Notes: generated from the letters alone by a model not told the origin. A stretch of 64,000 nt of DNA from Siphonodentalium dalli (GCA_032622095.1 CP136063.1:39286106-39350105), one strand, 5' to 3'. Positions 11,299 to 22,431 are shown, numbered from the stretch's first letter. Numbers and translations: made by a program.

Positions 11299-11372
11299 TG
11301 GTACTCGTCTGTTGACTCGTCCGAGTGATTTAACAAAAACATCGCACTGATCTGGGCGATCACCTGTGTGGA
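11299..11372 (-). pseudogene. Zinc-finger gene relic (one degenerate finger)
   Basis: The minus-strand translation gives IHTGDRPDQCDV followed by a VKSL segment and an R-rich tail. This is a C2H2 linker plus half-finger of the family seen at 4.5 and 17-19 kb. The second zinc cysteine is replaced by Phe and no histidines follow. Confidence 0.6.
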
Positions 11373-11416
11373 TCATTTATATAAATAGTATAGTATATAT
11401 AGAGGATATGAAATGA

Positions 11417-11504
11417 GTATTTATGAAACGAGTCTAAGAATTTTCAGTTTTCTCGAGCCTCCGGCGAGAGAAAACTGAAAATTCGTGACGAGTTTCATAA
11501 ATAT
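11417..11504. repeat. Foldback palindrome, about 88 bp
   Basis: The arms ATTTATGAAACGAGTC and AATTTTCAGTTTTCTCG pair with complementary sequence around a short centre (AGCCTCCGG). This is the form of a small MITE or a MITE centre. There is no coding capacity. Confidence 0.7.
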
Positions 11505-12085
11505 CACATGAGAGAAACACGAATTACATATTCTATTTATCATATGACACCTATAAATTGATTATGATGTCCAAAACGCACACAAATCACTAAATAGCTA
11601 TATGATATCGGCAGCAAAAGGTTAATGTGACGTCACTTCATAGCACCGGAAGCCCAATTACACCTGGTGAACTAGCAGAAATAATATGTACCGGAAGATA
11701 TAGTGCGCTATTCTGTTCTTAGTTTATGACATTATATCGTATGTTTATGAGATAAATACGAATTACATATTCTATTTATCGTATAACAATGTCCAAAACT
11801 ATATAGTTCAAGATTATAATTGCGAGAATTTCGGCATCGCGTTGATTGACGCGCACCAATTTGACCTGCATTTAGTTAGAGATACGGCTCTGCCCCGGCT
11901 GCCATTCAGCCAATCAGAACACATTTTTTGTCAACAAACCAATCAAATTATCGGAAGGTGATATGAACTAGTAGTTCATATGAAATTGATTTATGACATA
12001 CTTTCCAAAGTAAATAATGATTGAGTCATACGATAAATATAAATAGACATATATTATATTATAATAATAATAATTATTATATTAT
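11505..12085. other. AT-rich repeat debris flanking the palindrome
   Basis: CGAATTACATATTCTATTTAT occurs twice in direct orientation (about 11519 and 11759), and an inverted relative sits near 12026 (ACGATAAATATAAATAG). A short hairpin, GAACTAGTAGTTC, lies near 11970. This suggests the remains of a terminal-repeat element, but I cannot fix its boundaries. Confidence 0.4.
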
Positions 12086-12089
12086 ATAT

Positions 12090-12545
12090 AATACTAGCAG
12101 GTGGACCCGACTTCGTCCGGGCTGTTTCCCCTCTGCTTTTCGGCGAATTGCGCGATTTGACCTTGAATTGTCTATTTTAAGGTCAAGGTCAGACGGGGTC
12201 ACGATTTGACCCGTCCAAAACACTGCCCGGACAAAAGTACCCGACAAAAGTACCCGTCGAAATCCATCCGGTTTTACCCGATTTGACCTTGAATTGATAA
12301 TTTTGAAAGTCAAGGTCAGGTCGGGGTCACGATTTGACCCGTCCAAAACACTCAGTGGATAAAAGTAACCCTATGTATCAAATTTCGTCGAAATCCCATA
12401 AATATTCGCGATTTGACCTTGAATTGACCCGATTTCAAGGTCAAGGTACTCCCACATACCAAGTTTCATGGAAATCGGCTCGGCCGTTTTCGATTCCATC
12501 GCGAACAGACAGACAGACGCACACACAGACAGATTTCCCAAAAAT
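12090..12545 (+). mobile_element. Tandem-repeat-bearing non-autonomous element (GATTTGACCTTGAATTG units)
   Basis: It opens with ACTAGCAGGTGGACCCGACT and a short GGACCCGACTTCGTCC hairpin. About three diverged units of roughly 110-120 bp follow, each with GATTTGACCTTGAATTG and AAGGTCAAGGT. It closes with an ACAGACAGACAGACG microsatellite. This architecture (short hairpin, tandem core, microsatellite tail) is known from molluscan tandem-repeat MITEs and Helentron-derived elements; the class assignment here is inference. Confidence 0.6.
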
Positions 12546-12596
12546 AAATAATAGATAGATCATAGATATATATATTATATATATTGAGCAATACAA

Positions 12597-12630
12597 ATAT
12601 AAAACATGTTTACAAAGAGATAATCCACCT
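12597..12630 (+). mobile_element. U transposon right-end fragment
   Basis: It carries ACATGTTTACAAAGAGATAA and CCACCT followed by TTAA, the right terminus of the U family. It abuts and probably truncates the gene relic that follows. Confidence 0.75.
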
Positions 12631-12635
12631 TTAAA

Positions 12636-13290
12636 GCTTCATCTGCTGGAGGTAGATAATTCAGTTTTGGCACTGCAGCCATGCTACGGCCGAATTTGTT
12701 TGGCCATATTTTCCGTCGAGACTCTGGTTGATTGGCAATTTGGTTGTCCTCAACTATCCAAATGCCAAATGAACTGGTCTAGCGTCGTCTACAACTCCGT
12801 CAATCATGACAGATAAAATCTCAGAGTGTGACTTAAAACTTTGAGAATGTTAAGTGCAGAACATTTTCCTATTCAATGTCGAGGCGCGACGGTATCACAC
12901 CCTGTAAGTCCATGCATTGCTAACATTTCATAAGCGATATTCATGTGAGCTTTAAGCAATCCATTGGTGATTATTGCTGTTCGTCCTTTCTTGTGCCACC
13001 ATCATTATCTGGTCAAATAAAACACAGTGGTGAAGAAAATGTAGCACAATTACATTATATCGATGTCATCTGTCATAACTAACGACGTTTGGGCTGCTAC
13101 ACACGTAACATGTAGGACAATAACAGCATCCCTTTCTTTGTCTTGATATATATGACCTTATTTATGTCAACAGGAATCACGTCAAACAGCTGAGCTTTGT
13201 TGTCGCTGACTGTGAGAATAAATTTTTGTGGAGACAGCTTCGTGTTTTGCTCGAGCCCATACTCTGCTAGCCCCTTTATCTCTGACTAAT
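12636..13290 (-). pseudogene. Decayed PIN/FEN1-like (H3TH) gene fragment
   Basis: Translated on the minus strand and allowing frameshifts, recognisable pieces appear in the right order. First comes VAAQTSLVMTDDIDIM, a PIN-domain acidic 'DDxD' strand. Then comes MLAMHGLTGCDTV, an H3TH-like 'GCDT' motif, followed by IGKCSALNILK. Finally comes PKLNYLPPADEA, matching the 'LPPT..a' tail of the same uncharacterised metazoan proteins. Several stops and shifts separate the pieces. Such proteins are abundant in molluscs and cnidarians and may be transposon-associated. The 3' end is cut by a U element terminus. I identify this from motifs only. Confidence 0.5.
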
Positions 13291-13465
13291 CACATCGATT
13301 ATTTGATTTTGAGTTTATTGTACCATCGAGTATCAAGTATACATCTGTCTTGTCATTTTAGCAAGTATATATGACATAATTTCGTCAAGAAAGTCTTGCA
13401 CTAAGTCCAGTGCTGGCCATCGATATAATTGCAATATAATAGAATAGACATGCAATAAAATTGCA

Positions 13466-14842
13466 CACCCGTCACGGAAGGTGGCATCGATTACCCCGTT
13501 ATTTGGTACGTCAGCTGTGATGTCGAGTCACGGAAGGTGGCATTGATTACCCCGTTATTTGGTACGTCAGCTGTGATTGTGATGTCACGGAAGGTGGCAT
13601 TGATTATCCCGTTATTTGGTACGTCAGCTGTGATGTCGACACCCGTCACTGAAGGTGGCATTGATTATCCCGTTATTTGGTACGTCAGCTGTGATGTCGA
13701 CACCCGTCACGGAAGGTGGCATTGATTACCCCGTTATTTGGTACGTCAGCTGTGATGTCGACACCCGTCACTGAAGGTGGCATTGATTACCCCGTTATTT
13801 TGGTACATCAGCTGTGATGTCGAGTCACGGAAAGTGGCATTGATTACCCCGTTATGTTGGTACGTCAGCTGTGAAGTCGACACCCGTCACTGAAGGTGGC
13901 ATTGATTACCCCGTTATTTGGTACGTCAGCTGTGAAGTCGACACCCGTCACGGAAGTTGGCATTGATTACCCCGTTATTTGGTACGTCAGCTGTGATGTC
14001 GTCACGGAAGGTGGCATTGATTACCCCGTTATTTGGTACGTCAGCTGTGATGTCGTCACGGAAGGTGGCATTGATTACCCCGTTATTTGGTTCGTCAGCT
14101 GTGATGTCGTCACGTAAGGTGGCATTGATTATCCCGTTATTTGGTACGTCAGCTGTGATGTCGTCACGGAAGGTGGCATTGATTATCCCGTTATTTGGTA
14201 CGTCAGCTGTGATGTCGTCACGGAAGGTGGCATTGATTAACCCGTTATTTGGTACGTCAGCTGTGAAGTCGACACCCGTCACTGAAGGTGGCATTGATCA
14301 CCCCGTTATTTGGTACGTCAGCTGTGATGTCGTCACGGAAGGTGGCATTGATTACCCCGTTATTTGGTACGTCAGCTGTGATGTCGTCACGGAAGGTGGC
14401 ATTGATTACCCCGTTATTTGGTACGTCAGCTGTGATGTCGTCACGGAATGTGGCATTGATTACCCCGTTATTTGGTACGTCAGCTGTGAAGTCGACACCC
14501 GTCACTGAAGGTGGCATTGATCACCCCGTTGTTTGGTACGTCAGCTGTGATGTTGTCACGGAAGGTGGCATTGATTACCCCGTTATTTGGTACGTCAGCT
14601 GTGAAGTCGACACCCGTCACTGAAGGTGGCATTGATCACCCCGTTATTTGGTACGTCAGCTGTGATGTCGTCTCGGTAGGTGGCATTGATTACCCCCGTT
14701 ATTTGGTACGTCAGCTGTGAAGTCGACACCCGTCACTGAAGGTGGCATTGATCACCCCGTTATTTGGTACGTCAGCTGTGATGTCGTCACGGAAGGTGGC
14801 ATTGATTACCCCGTTATTTGGTACGTCAGTTGTGATGTCGAC
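13466..14842. repeat. Minisatellite array 2: 54-bp and 61-bp units, about 24 copies
   Basis: The unit is GTCACGGAAGGTGGCATTGA, then TTACCCCGTTATTTGGTACG, then TCAGCTGTGATGTC. In the long form, GACACCC is added before GTCAC, making 61 bp. The 54-bp form is exactly 18 codons and is open on both strands, which explains the long repetitive open frames here. Synonymous and non-synonymous changes look equally common, so I do not call it coding. The first few units are mostly the long form; a run of short units occupies about 13990-14265. Confidence 0.95.
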
Positions 14843-14850
14843 GCGTTGAG

Positions 14851-16449
14851 CGTTCAGGTTTGATTGAATTTTCTCCCTTTGTATGTCCGTTGGACTCAAA
14901 CATTGCAGGTGGGTAGGGCGATAGTTTACATGTAATTTTCAAGATCCCGTGTGATTATTTGTCCCATAGAACTCGCAGAAATAACGTATGTGTCGAAATG
15001 GTTTGTGTTGCCAATGTGTATGTGCATACTGACTATTTGCTTTTACATTCCGGCTATTTGTACTATGAAAACTGGACGGCCACCCTTTTTAGAAAATCAT
15101 CGTCGGTTCTCGACCAAGTTCCACTATCTTATCCACATTGACCAAGGAATTGGCAGTCAGTTGTTCGGACTCGACATTATTCATTATACGCAGATCCAGT
15201 TTATGCTTTAATGAGTCTCAATCAGCCTTGTCGACCTTGTTCTTCTTTGTGACACTTCTGAGTGTGTTCGCCCCCTCTCCAAGTCGTTTATTGGACAATT
15301 GCATTTATGTAAACTGTATGCCCAAATGTACAAACACTTTCTGATTTTAGCGTGATATCGATTATGCATGGGCGTCTATGACCAATCTTCTTGTTAGTAT
15401 AAGTACCATTACAATGTCACTGGTGTGGTGCGTAGTGTGCGCACCCTCGCGAATGGCTTAGATACATAATCCGGTTGTGATTCAATTGACATCGCATTAT
15501 ATAGTGGATATCTGTCACAATGAGTGTTTCCAGCTGCAAAGAAAGGAGGATTTCATAAACGATGTCTTGAGGGAGCGACCAATCAGATTCCCGCTCTGCT
15601 CTAATATATCTCAGTATTATGAACATGGATTTGATTAGACAGTCAATCATATGATACACTCTATACGTGCGACACATTTCATTTCATTCTAATGCGTTTT
15701 CATTGCTCTTTTCGTCGCTTTTGTGTGCTTTTTTGTAACGAAATTTGAATAAGTATGTCGACAAGCTTGATCTATTTTTGTTCTACATGCACGTGAGGAC
15801 ATGAACAACAACTAAAAGTAGTTTACTATATATTGAGTGTCAAAGTTGAATCACGTTACAAAAGTTTAGATCCTACTTATGAATTATCAGCCGAGAAAAA
15901 AACGTTAACAGAGAATTTTGGGTTAGAGCAAAATTCATGTGAATTTTTTGTTTTGCTTTCTTCATGATTGTAGATATCTATTGCTTTTAACAAAATTGGA
16001 AATTTGACCGTCACTTTATTGTTTTCATAAACCTGTGTTGTCACTACAATTATGAAGCTGAGCCATCACCAAGAGCACCTATATGAGACAATGATCAAAT
16101 TAGGCTCACATTATTGAGTTTTACTGTACATGTACACGACAAGATCCTCAAGTGTAATGGTGTCTGTTTCAAGTATTAAATGACCTACATGTACTTTGAT
16201 TACGTAACATGTATTCCACAGTGTTCGTCGAGATACAACTGAGCGTAACTGTTGTATGTTTATTTACATAACCAAGGGTACAAACATGACAATAACATGC
16301 AATCCACGCGATAGTTATGATTTGTATATAAGAACACCATCTGTCTATTATATAATATTCTTTCTATGACTTCTGAAAAATTGTGATGATATATCTAACT
16401 CGGACTATGAATTATTTTACTACATGTGCTATCAAGACAGATATGCGAT
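14851..16449. other. No recognised gene
   Basis: Short open frames occur near 14951-15211 and 15417-15677 without recognisable domains. No repeat seen elsewhere in the window lies here. Confidence 0.4.
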
Positions 16450-16567
16450 GATAGCATAGTGTTTTTTGAGATGTGTTCTATCTCAATGGGTTAGCGAAAA
16501 CAGTGTGCACAGCGAAAAATCATACTTCTAACGAGTTCAGATAAGACACATCTCAAATACAAACTAT
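16450..16567. repeat. Foldback repeat, about 118 bp
   Basis: ATGATAGnnnnGTnTTTTGAGATGTG at the left pairs with CACATCTCAAATAC and ACTATCAT at the right. An inner GGGTTAG and CTAAC pair also exists. MITE-like and non-coding. Confidence 0.6.
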
Positions 16568-16726
16568 CATTTTGGGACAAATTAAGCCAAAATTATGTCA
16601 GTTTCGAGACAAAAAATACAATTGGGTAATTTCGAAAAGTAATTTGGTACTTTCGAAGAGCAATTCCCGTTACACATGAAACACAATCACAGTACATGTG
16701 ATGAGGTCGCGTATTTATGGAACAGT

Positions 16727-16905
16727 GGGTGATTTGTCAGCAATAAAAACGATATAATTCCTAATTAATCCATGTTGAGAAATCGAAAATGTGAAATTCT
16801 TTCAATCAAATGTCAAAGTTATCAAACAAAAAGCAAAGTCTTTCAAACTGTTATAGATCAGAATTCGCTATATTGAAAATAACCATGCAAATATTGAGAA
16901 AAGAG
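16727..16905 (-). repeat. Dispersed repeat, inverted partner of 3621-3805
   Basis: See the partner entry: same sequence in opposite orientation, with a shared sharp boundary at GGGTGATTTG. It lies immediately 3' (in the minus-strand sense) of the zinc-finger relic. Confidence 0.75.
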
Positions 16906-17037
16906 GACATCGTAAACTGACGGGAACAGACAAGTGAAAGCTAAAATTTAGTCCTACACCGTATTAGGGACATTTAATCATGTTTTATCGAAAATCTAGC
17001 TACATTACTATTTATTCCACTTGTATGCTTTAATTTA

Positions 17038-17238
<201 letters not shown>

Positions 17239-17321
17239 TTATTTATCGCAGATATGACATTGGTAGGGCTTATCTCCGCTGTTTTTTCTATTATGTGCAA
17301 TCAATTGGCTTGACTGATTAA

Positions 17322-17690
17322 CCCTTTACCCAACAAACCGGCCAAAACCGGCCAAATAAAGATTCAACAGCCTAAAATATCTTCGGTCTGTCTCAATAGA
17401 ACCATACAAATATGGATATCATTGGAACCGGCTCCTTGACCACATTGTGATAGTTACAGTTATGCCCTGTGCCAATGCATTCTCTTATATATGCGAGTCG
17501 ACCATAGGTCGCCTCGCATATATAAGAGAATGCATTGGCCTAAAAAAATCTTTTTTTAACACTTTTTCTTACATTCTTTAACAATTTTTAATGTGTTAAG
17601 CCAATGCATTCTCTTATATATGCGAGGCGACCTATGGTCGACTCGCATATATAAGAGAATGCATTGGCACAGGGCCCTTCTGTTGGGTAA
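17322..17690. mobile_element. piggyBac-like MITE (family M1) with internal double palindrome, in the zinc-finger relic
   Basis: It begins CCCTTTACCCAACA right after TTAA and ends TGTTGGGTAA. The ancestral finger sequence GATTAAATGATTTCTC flanks it. The right end has lost about 7 bp (AAGGGTT) compared with full copies, so the second TTAA is no longer complete. Inside are a subterminal CCGGCCAAAACCGGCC palindrome and the CCCTGTGCC...GGCACAGGG double palindrome. Confidence 0.85.
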
Positions 17691-17861
17691 ATGATTTCTC
17701 GCACTGATACGGGCGATCTCAGATGTGGATTCTTTGTCTCATCGGGTCGCCCGACCGAATAAATGATTCTCTCAGATATCAGAATGATGGGGCTTATCAC
17801 CGCTATGGATTATATTATGTGTGATTAAACTGCCTTGAATGACAAAATGATTTCTCGCATA

Positions 17862-17992
17862 CAGTAATGCCCTTAGTAATCGACCTCTTAACCAAAGCAA
17901 AATCATGGGTAACTTTTCAGGATTTAGTTGGAAATATGGCTTGATGCCATTCATCGGAAAGCTCTCGACGTCGATTACTTAGGGCATTACTG
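17862..17992. mobile_element. MITE T, short copy, TA target duplication
   Basis: The ends are CAGTAATGCCCTTAGTAATC and its near complement, flanked by TA within the finger sequence GCATATATCAC. This is a shortened version of the 206-bp palindromic copy at 31830-32035. Confidence 0.88.
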
Positions 17993-18045
17993 TATATCAC
18001 ATTGGTAAGGTTTATTTCCGGTGTGGATTAGCTTATGTGTGATCA

Positions 18046-18165
<120 letters not shown>

Positions 18166-18315
18166 CTAATACGGGCGATCTCCGGTGTGTATTCTCTTGC
18201 GTCTTGTCAGATCACCCGAGTGAATAAATGATTTCTCGCATATATCACATTGGTACGGCTTATCTCCGCTGTGAATTCTTTTATAACATATCAAGTGGCT
18301 TGAATGATTAAATGA

Positions 18316-19137
18316 TTAATCGCATATGCCACAATGGTAAGGCTTATCTCCGCTGTGGATTTTCTTATGTGTTATCAAGCTCCCACTACAAGAGAATGAT
18401 TCCTCGCACACGTCGCATTGATACGGGCAATCTCCGTTGTGTATTCTCATATGTCTCACCAGGTCGTACGACTGAAAGAATGTATTCTCGCATATGTCAC
18501 ATCGGTAAGGGTTATCTCCGCTATGAATAATCTTGTGTCTGGTCAAGTTACCCTGGTTATAGAATGATTTCTCACACACGTCGCACTGGTACGGGCGATC
18601 TCCGGTGTGTAATCTCTTGTGTCTTGTCAGGTCGCATGACTGAATAAATGATTTCTCGCATATATCACAGTGGTGGGGCCTATCTCCGCTATGAATTATC
18701 TTATGTCTGATCAAGTGGCTTGACCGATTAAATGATTTCTCGCATATATCACATTCGTAAGGCTTATCCCCGCTGTGAATTCTCTTATGTATGATCAAGT
18801 GACTTTGATGATCAAATGATTTCTCGCACACATCGCACGTATTTTCCCCGGTGTGAATTATCTTGTGTTTGGTCAAGCTCCCACTATAAGCGAATGATTT
18901 CTCGCACACGTCGCACTGATATGGGCGATCTCCGGTGTGTATTCTCATATGACTCGCCAGGGTGCTCGATTGATTAAATGATTTCTCGCACACATCGCAC
19001 GTATATTTCCCGGTGTGAATTATCTTGTGTTTGGTCAGGCTATTCTTATTGGTGAATGATTTTACGCACATATCGCACTGATGTGGCCGATCCACTGTTT
19101 GGACGGTATCATGAGCAGTCAGGTTAGCGTCTCCCAT
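18316..19137 (-). CDS. C2H2 zinc-finger protein, nine tandem fingers
   Basis: A 273-residue frame from the first ATG after an in-frame TGA. Nine complete fingers run back to back; most are C-x2-C-x12-H-x3-H with CD(I/V)CEKSF cores. Linkers are mostly TGDRPYQ or SGDKPY; two fingers use the shortened linkers TGKYT and TGENT. A tenth finger starts (YHCGICD) and is cut by a stop where AAA (Lys) became TAA. No effector domain is visible at the short N-terminus (MGDANLTAHDTVQTVDRP). As a nuclear DNA-binding protein it would recognise a long site. The decayed continuation shows the ancestral protein was longer, so this is either a surviving truncated paralogue or an early pseudogene. Finger helices vary (NKNSLTK, QSSTLAS, YSGSLTK), as expected for diverging specificities. 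Confidence 0.75.
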   Translation of the reverse strand: MGDANLTAHDTVQTVDRPHQCDMCVKSFTNKNSLTKHKIIHTGKYTCDVCEKSFNQSSTLASHMRIHTGDRPYQCDVCEKSFAYSGSLTKHKIIHTGENTCDVCEKSFDHQSHLIIHKRIHSGDKPYECDICEKSFNRSSHLIRHKIIHSGDRPHHCDICEKSFIQSCDLTRHKRLHTGDRPYQCDVCEKSFYNQGNLTRHKIIHSGDNPYRCDICENTFFQSYDLVRHMRIHNGDCPYQCDVCEESFSCSGSLITHKKIHSGDKPYHCGICD

Positions 19138-19734
19138 TGTGTGCAATTGTCACATAAATCGTCAGTTTATATAAATCCGATATAATTCGAATATAATTAG
19201 AATTTTAACTATAAAGTATATAGTTCATGATAATGAAAGATAATGTGGCAATCTATATATCCCCACGCCGAACATTGGACGATGGGAATAATTTATTCTC
19301 GGATGAACAAAGGATGATGGGAATATTATATTCTCCGATTGACTGGCGTTTCATTGTTCGGTGTCATTCAGCAGATCATCCCGCAGAACGATAGTTAACA
19401 ACGTAGTCTATAAGATCGGACTGTCGTAGAATTAGAATCTGGTCGGTAATGTCATCATCATCTCATTGTTGTGAGACGAGTCTAAAGACGTTCATAACAA
19501 ATTATAAGAAAACTACATAACGAAAATAAATTACCTCATTTTTGCAATGTTATATAACACGTCGAAACGACAGGATAAACGCTGTTCTCAAATCCTCAGG
19601 TTTGGATGACCATGGATAACGGATCATACCAAACCGCACTTGTCGAGGTTACAAAACAAGCTTTGTCATCGCTGGGCGAACGACTGGATCCGAAGGGCCC
19701 TCTTCATATTGAATGTTTTCTCATATATGCGCTG
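19138..19734. other. 5' flank of the nine-finger gene
   Basis: A TTTATATAAAC box lies on the minus strand near 19162-19172, but it is too close to the ATG to be placed as a promoter with confidence. Two related segments, GATGGGAATAATTTATTCTC and GATGGGAATATTATATTCTC, occur near 19281 and 19317. No other gene is seen. Confidence 0.35.
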
Positions 19735-20300
19735 ACCAAATGGGGCATATAATTGTTACTATTTTCAGAGCAGACCGTTCAGACGATATACATGTAAGAA
19801 GGCTACAAAGATTTTTTAGAGTTATTAACATCATTCATGATCATAAAATTATTCCATGTATTCCTATTCACATCAGCTATGACCACACATTCACCCATTG
19901 TATACATATGTACATCACCCATACAATATAACAACTCAACATCAATATAATGTACACCCACCCATGACCATATAGTCACTCCTTGTATACATTTTCGCAT
20001 CATTCATGATCATCCAATAATGCCATTTATTAATGTAGCTATCCACATCAATTATGACCATAGTGTCACCCCTTGTATACATATGTACCTCAACCATGAC
20101 CACACAGTTAATCCAGGTATACGTCTAATTAACGTTTATCTGTGACAAAATTACACCATGCCATTTCTGCTCTCTGTTTACAGTAACCACTATATAGATC
20201 GTTCACTAAAAGACATACACCAGGGGGGGGGGGGGGGGTATTCGAAACATATAAGCTTTACCGAAAGGTGTCCTCGATTCACATATATATTAGTTTATAA
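19735..20300 (+). mobile_element. Diverged U-family copy with an internal imperfect tandem repeat
   Basis: GGGCATATAATTGTTACTAT and CAGAGCAGACCGTTCAGACG resemble the U interior (GTTACTATTTTTAGAACCGACC). TTAACGTTTATCTGTGACAAA and CAGTAACCACTA match the later part. Between them, 19840-20110 holds about four to five diverged units of roughly 55-60 bp around TTGTATACATATGTAC and CATCA(T/C)TCATGA. A run of about 17 G lies at 20223. Confidence 0.55.
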
Positions 20301-20589
20301 TAAACAAAGGGGTTTCGGACACATATAGGCGTGGTGTGTGGATTTCGTCATCAGCTCAAAAATCATTTTTTCCGTAAGCTGAGAATTCGCTTATCCATAC
20401 TTGTTTTTCAAAATACAGGAATCAATGTTGACTCAGAAGTATGTACTATGTATAATGATATATAGGAGTGGGTTTTCGATTTTCGCTTCACTGACTCTGA
20501 GTGACTTGAAAATTGCTTGACCAGTTCTAATTCCTGATAGCATACATTACTTGGGCCAACGTCGTTCTTATCGATGGTCAAGGTTGGAA

Positions 20590-20720
20590 CTCGGTTATCT
20601 CCGGTGTGACGTCACCAAATACGGGCGATCTCTGGTGTGGATTATCCGGTGTCTGGTCAGGTTACTCTTATCGCATCGATCACAATGGTAGGGCTAATCT
20701 CCTGGATTATCTTACATAAC
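20590..20720 (-). pseudogene. Zinc-finger gene relic, downstream side of the LINE insertion
   Basis: The minus-strand reading gives PYHCDRCDKSNLTRHRIIH then TRDRPY: one finger with a shortened middle and a stop in the preceding linker (GD-stop-PYHC). It ends where the LINE 3' region begins. Confidence 0.65.
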
Positions 20721-20909
20721 ATAACATTTATTAGAATAAAACACCATGTACGGCAGTATGCACACAATACAAATATTAATTAAATACAACAAGTAATATA
20801 CAACAAGTGCCTCTTAATACTTTAAAATGAAAACTACCTTATATACATTTATATACATGTATAGGATGCAACCATGCAGTTTGGTTGAATATTACTCTAC
20901 ACATAGTTG

Positions 20910-21091
20910 CTACTGTTGGGATCTTCGATCAAAACATTTTCTAATCAAGTTGCATATTTTATAACAAGAATCTGGTTTTTCATGTTTGAGAATCAAATTG
21001 AATTGCCGAGTTTCTGACATAAAGCTAAATCCATTATATTGCACTTTCATTACTTCATATTGTTCATTTCTCAAATCAGCATATAACGGAC
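20910..21091 (-). pseudogene. LINE ORF2 C-terminus, part 3 (beyond the MULE insertion)
   Basis: The reading CPLYADLRNEQYEVMKVQYN and onward to a TAG at 20910-20912 completes the 'HFl..CP.Y..lR' C-terminal motif begun at 26582. The frame is uninterrupted. The 3' tail, near 20721, is an ACATAACATAAC-type short repeat. Confidence 0.75.
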
Positions 21092-21129
21092 TAGTCCAAT
21101 TCTTCTCGTACTAAAACCAGCTAAGATCA

Positions 21130-22431
21130 TATTGGGATGGCGAGATGCTGGATGTAGTCCAAGCCCGCCTGCATAGGCTTCTTATAACACGACTTACGCC
21201 CAGGATCTGTGGCGGGAATTTGCGGTGTATTTTACTCGATTTACCTAGCAAATCAATACGTGATGCTATATACATCGGAAAGGGTGACATCTTATGGTCA
21301 TAATGGTGTATAATAATCTAACTTTAATGTTAAATTACACATATAATATTCCGGTTGATTGCCACAAACATCGCTTTATTTCTATGTTTGTTTACGTTTT
21401 AACTGAAAGCCGAAGTGGTCCGAATAACTTCGGCATAATCCTTTGTTTGTTCTGGGAATTCTAGTTTCCGTTTCTATATATAGCGCGGGGTTTTCCGAAC
21501 AAAATGGCGAAAACCGATCGCCCCAAAGTCCAGTTTCCTATGTGCTTTGAGAACAATTCCCGCACTATAAACTTAATGACATAATGGAGGATCAGAACGG
21601 TAGTTTTGTTGACAATTTTCGCAAGCAACTTGTCAAAATTGGAGCAAATTAGAACTCTTGTGTCTGACTTGCCATGCGTGTGGTTTTCATCCATGTGCAT
21701 TTTGACTTTTGTGTTGATAAAATAATCGGAGAACCGAATCACAGTTTCGAAATATAGTTCTTCCGTTTTAGTGGGACTTTTCAAACTTAAGGTTCAAATT
21801 TATACAAATTTTGTTTGATTTTTTGTGTGCTTAACAAGAGCAGTATATTGCCCTGTTCGCTTAGTATATATCTTAATTTCGCGGAAGTCCACCAAATGTG
21901 GGTGAAATGTAGCACCATATAAGGCATATTATTTATTCTAATGTTCGTTGTGTTTACACTGTTTTAAACTTTGAGAGGGTTGTAATTCCCGTAATTTATT
22001 TAATGTATTACATTTATATCTCCAATGTTTAATTAATCTATTTATTTTTTATTTATTGACACAGATAATTACGATTACAATGTAATTACATTGTAATTTG
22101 CGTTGTTAGTCGAAAATCTACGGAATATTTTCAACGGAAAATGCCTAACACAGTTCGCGAGGTCAACTGAGTTCGCATACTTTTAAAAATTGTAAACATT
22201 GCGGTAAATGTCTCTTTTCGCATTAAATTACCGCTTTCAATTCACAACTGATGTGGGTTTCAGATCAAATAGCATGTCTTCTGCGGAAAATATCCGTTTA
22301 TTGTCACAATTGTGATATTTTATTTCATATAATTGTGGTTGTATTTGAGCGGGTCACTAACGCTTAAGTCGTGTCATAAGAGAGCATACGGGACGGGCTT
22401 GGACTAAATCCAGCATCTCGCCATCCCAATA
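21130..22431. mobile_element. 1.3-kb transposon inserted in the left arm of the MULE-like element
   Basis: TIRs of about 70 bp begin TATTGGGATGGCGAGATGCT and are seen in inverted form ending at 22431 (…CATCTCGCCATCCCAATA). The inner part (TAGTCCAAGCCCG, then TCTTATnACACGACTTA) is also conserved. The undisturbed right arm reads CTAAGATCACTGTCGG, so the insertion lies after GATCA, with TCA on both sides as a possible duplication. One minus-strand open frame (21461-21784) has no recognised domain. Confidence 0.75.

Noticed and set aside
13537-14899. Repeat proteins on both strands of array 2
   Set aside because: A 54-bp unit that happens to be stop-free on both strands; equal openness on both strands argues for a repeat by-product.
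20223-20239. Long G run as a functional quadruplex
   Set aside because: Single homopolymer run; also seen near 31239 and 52172 beside repeats. Length is likely unstable or a sequencing effect.
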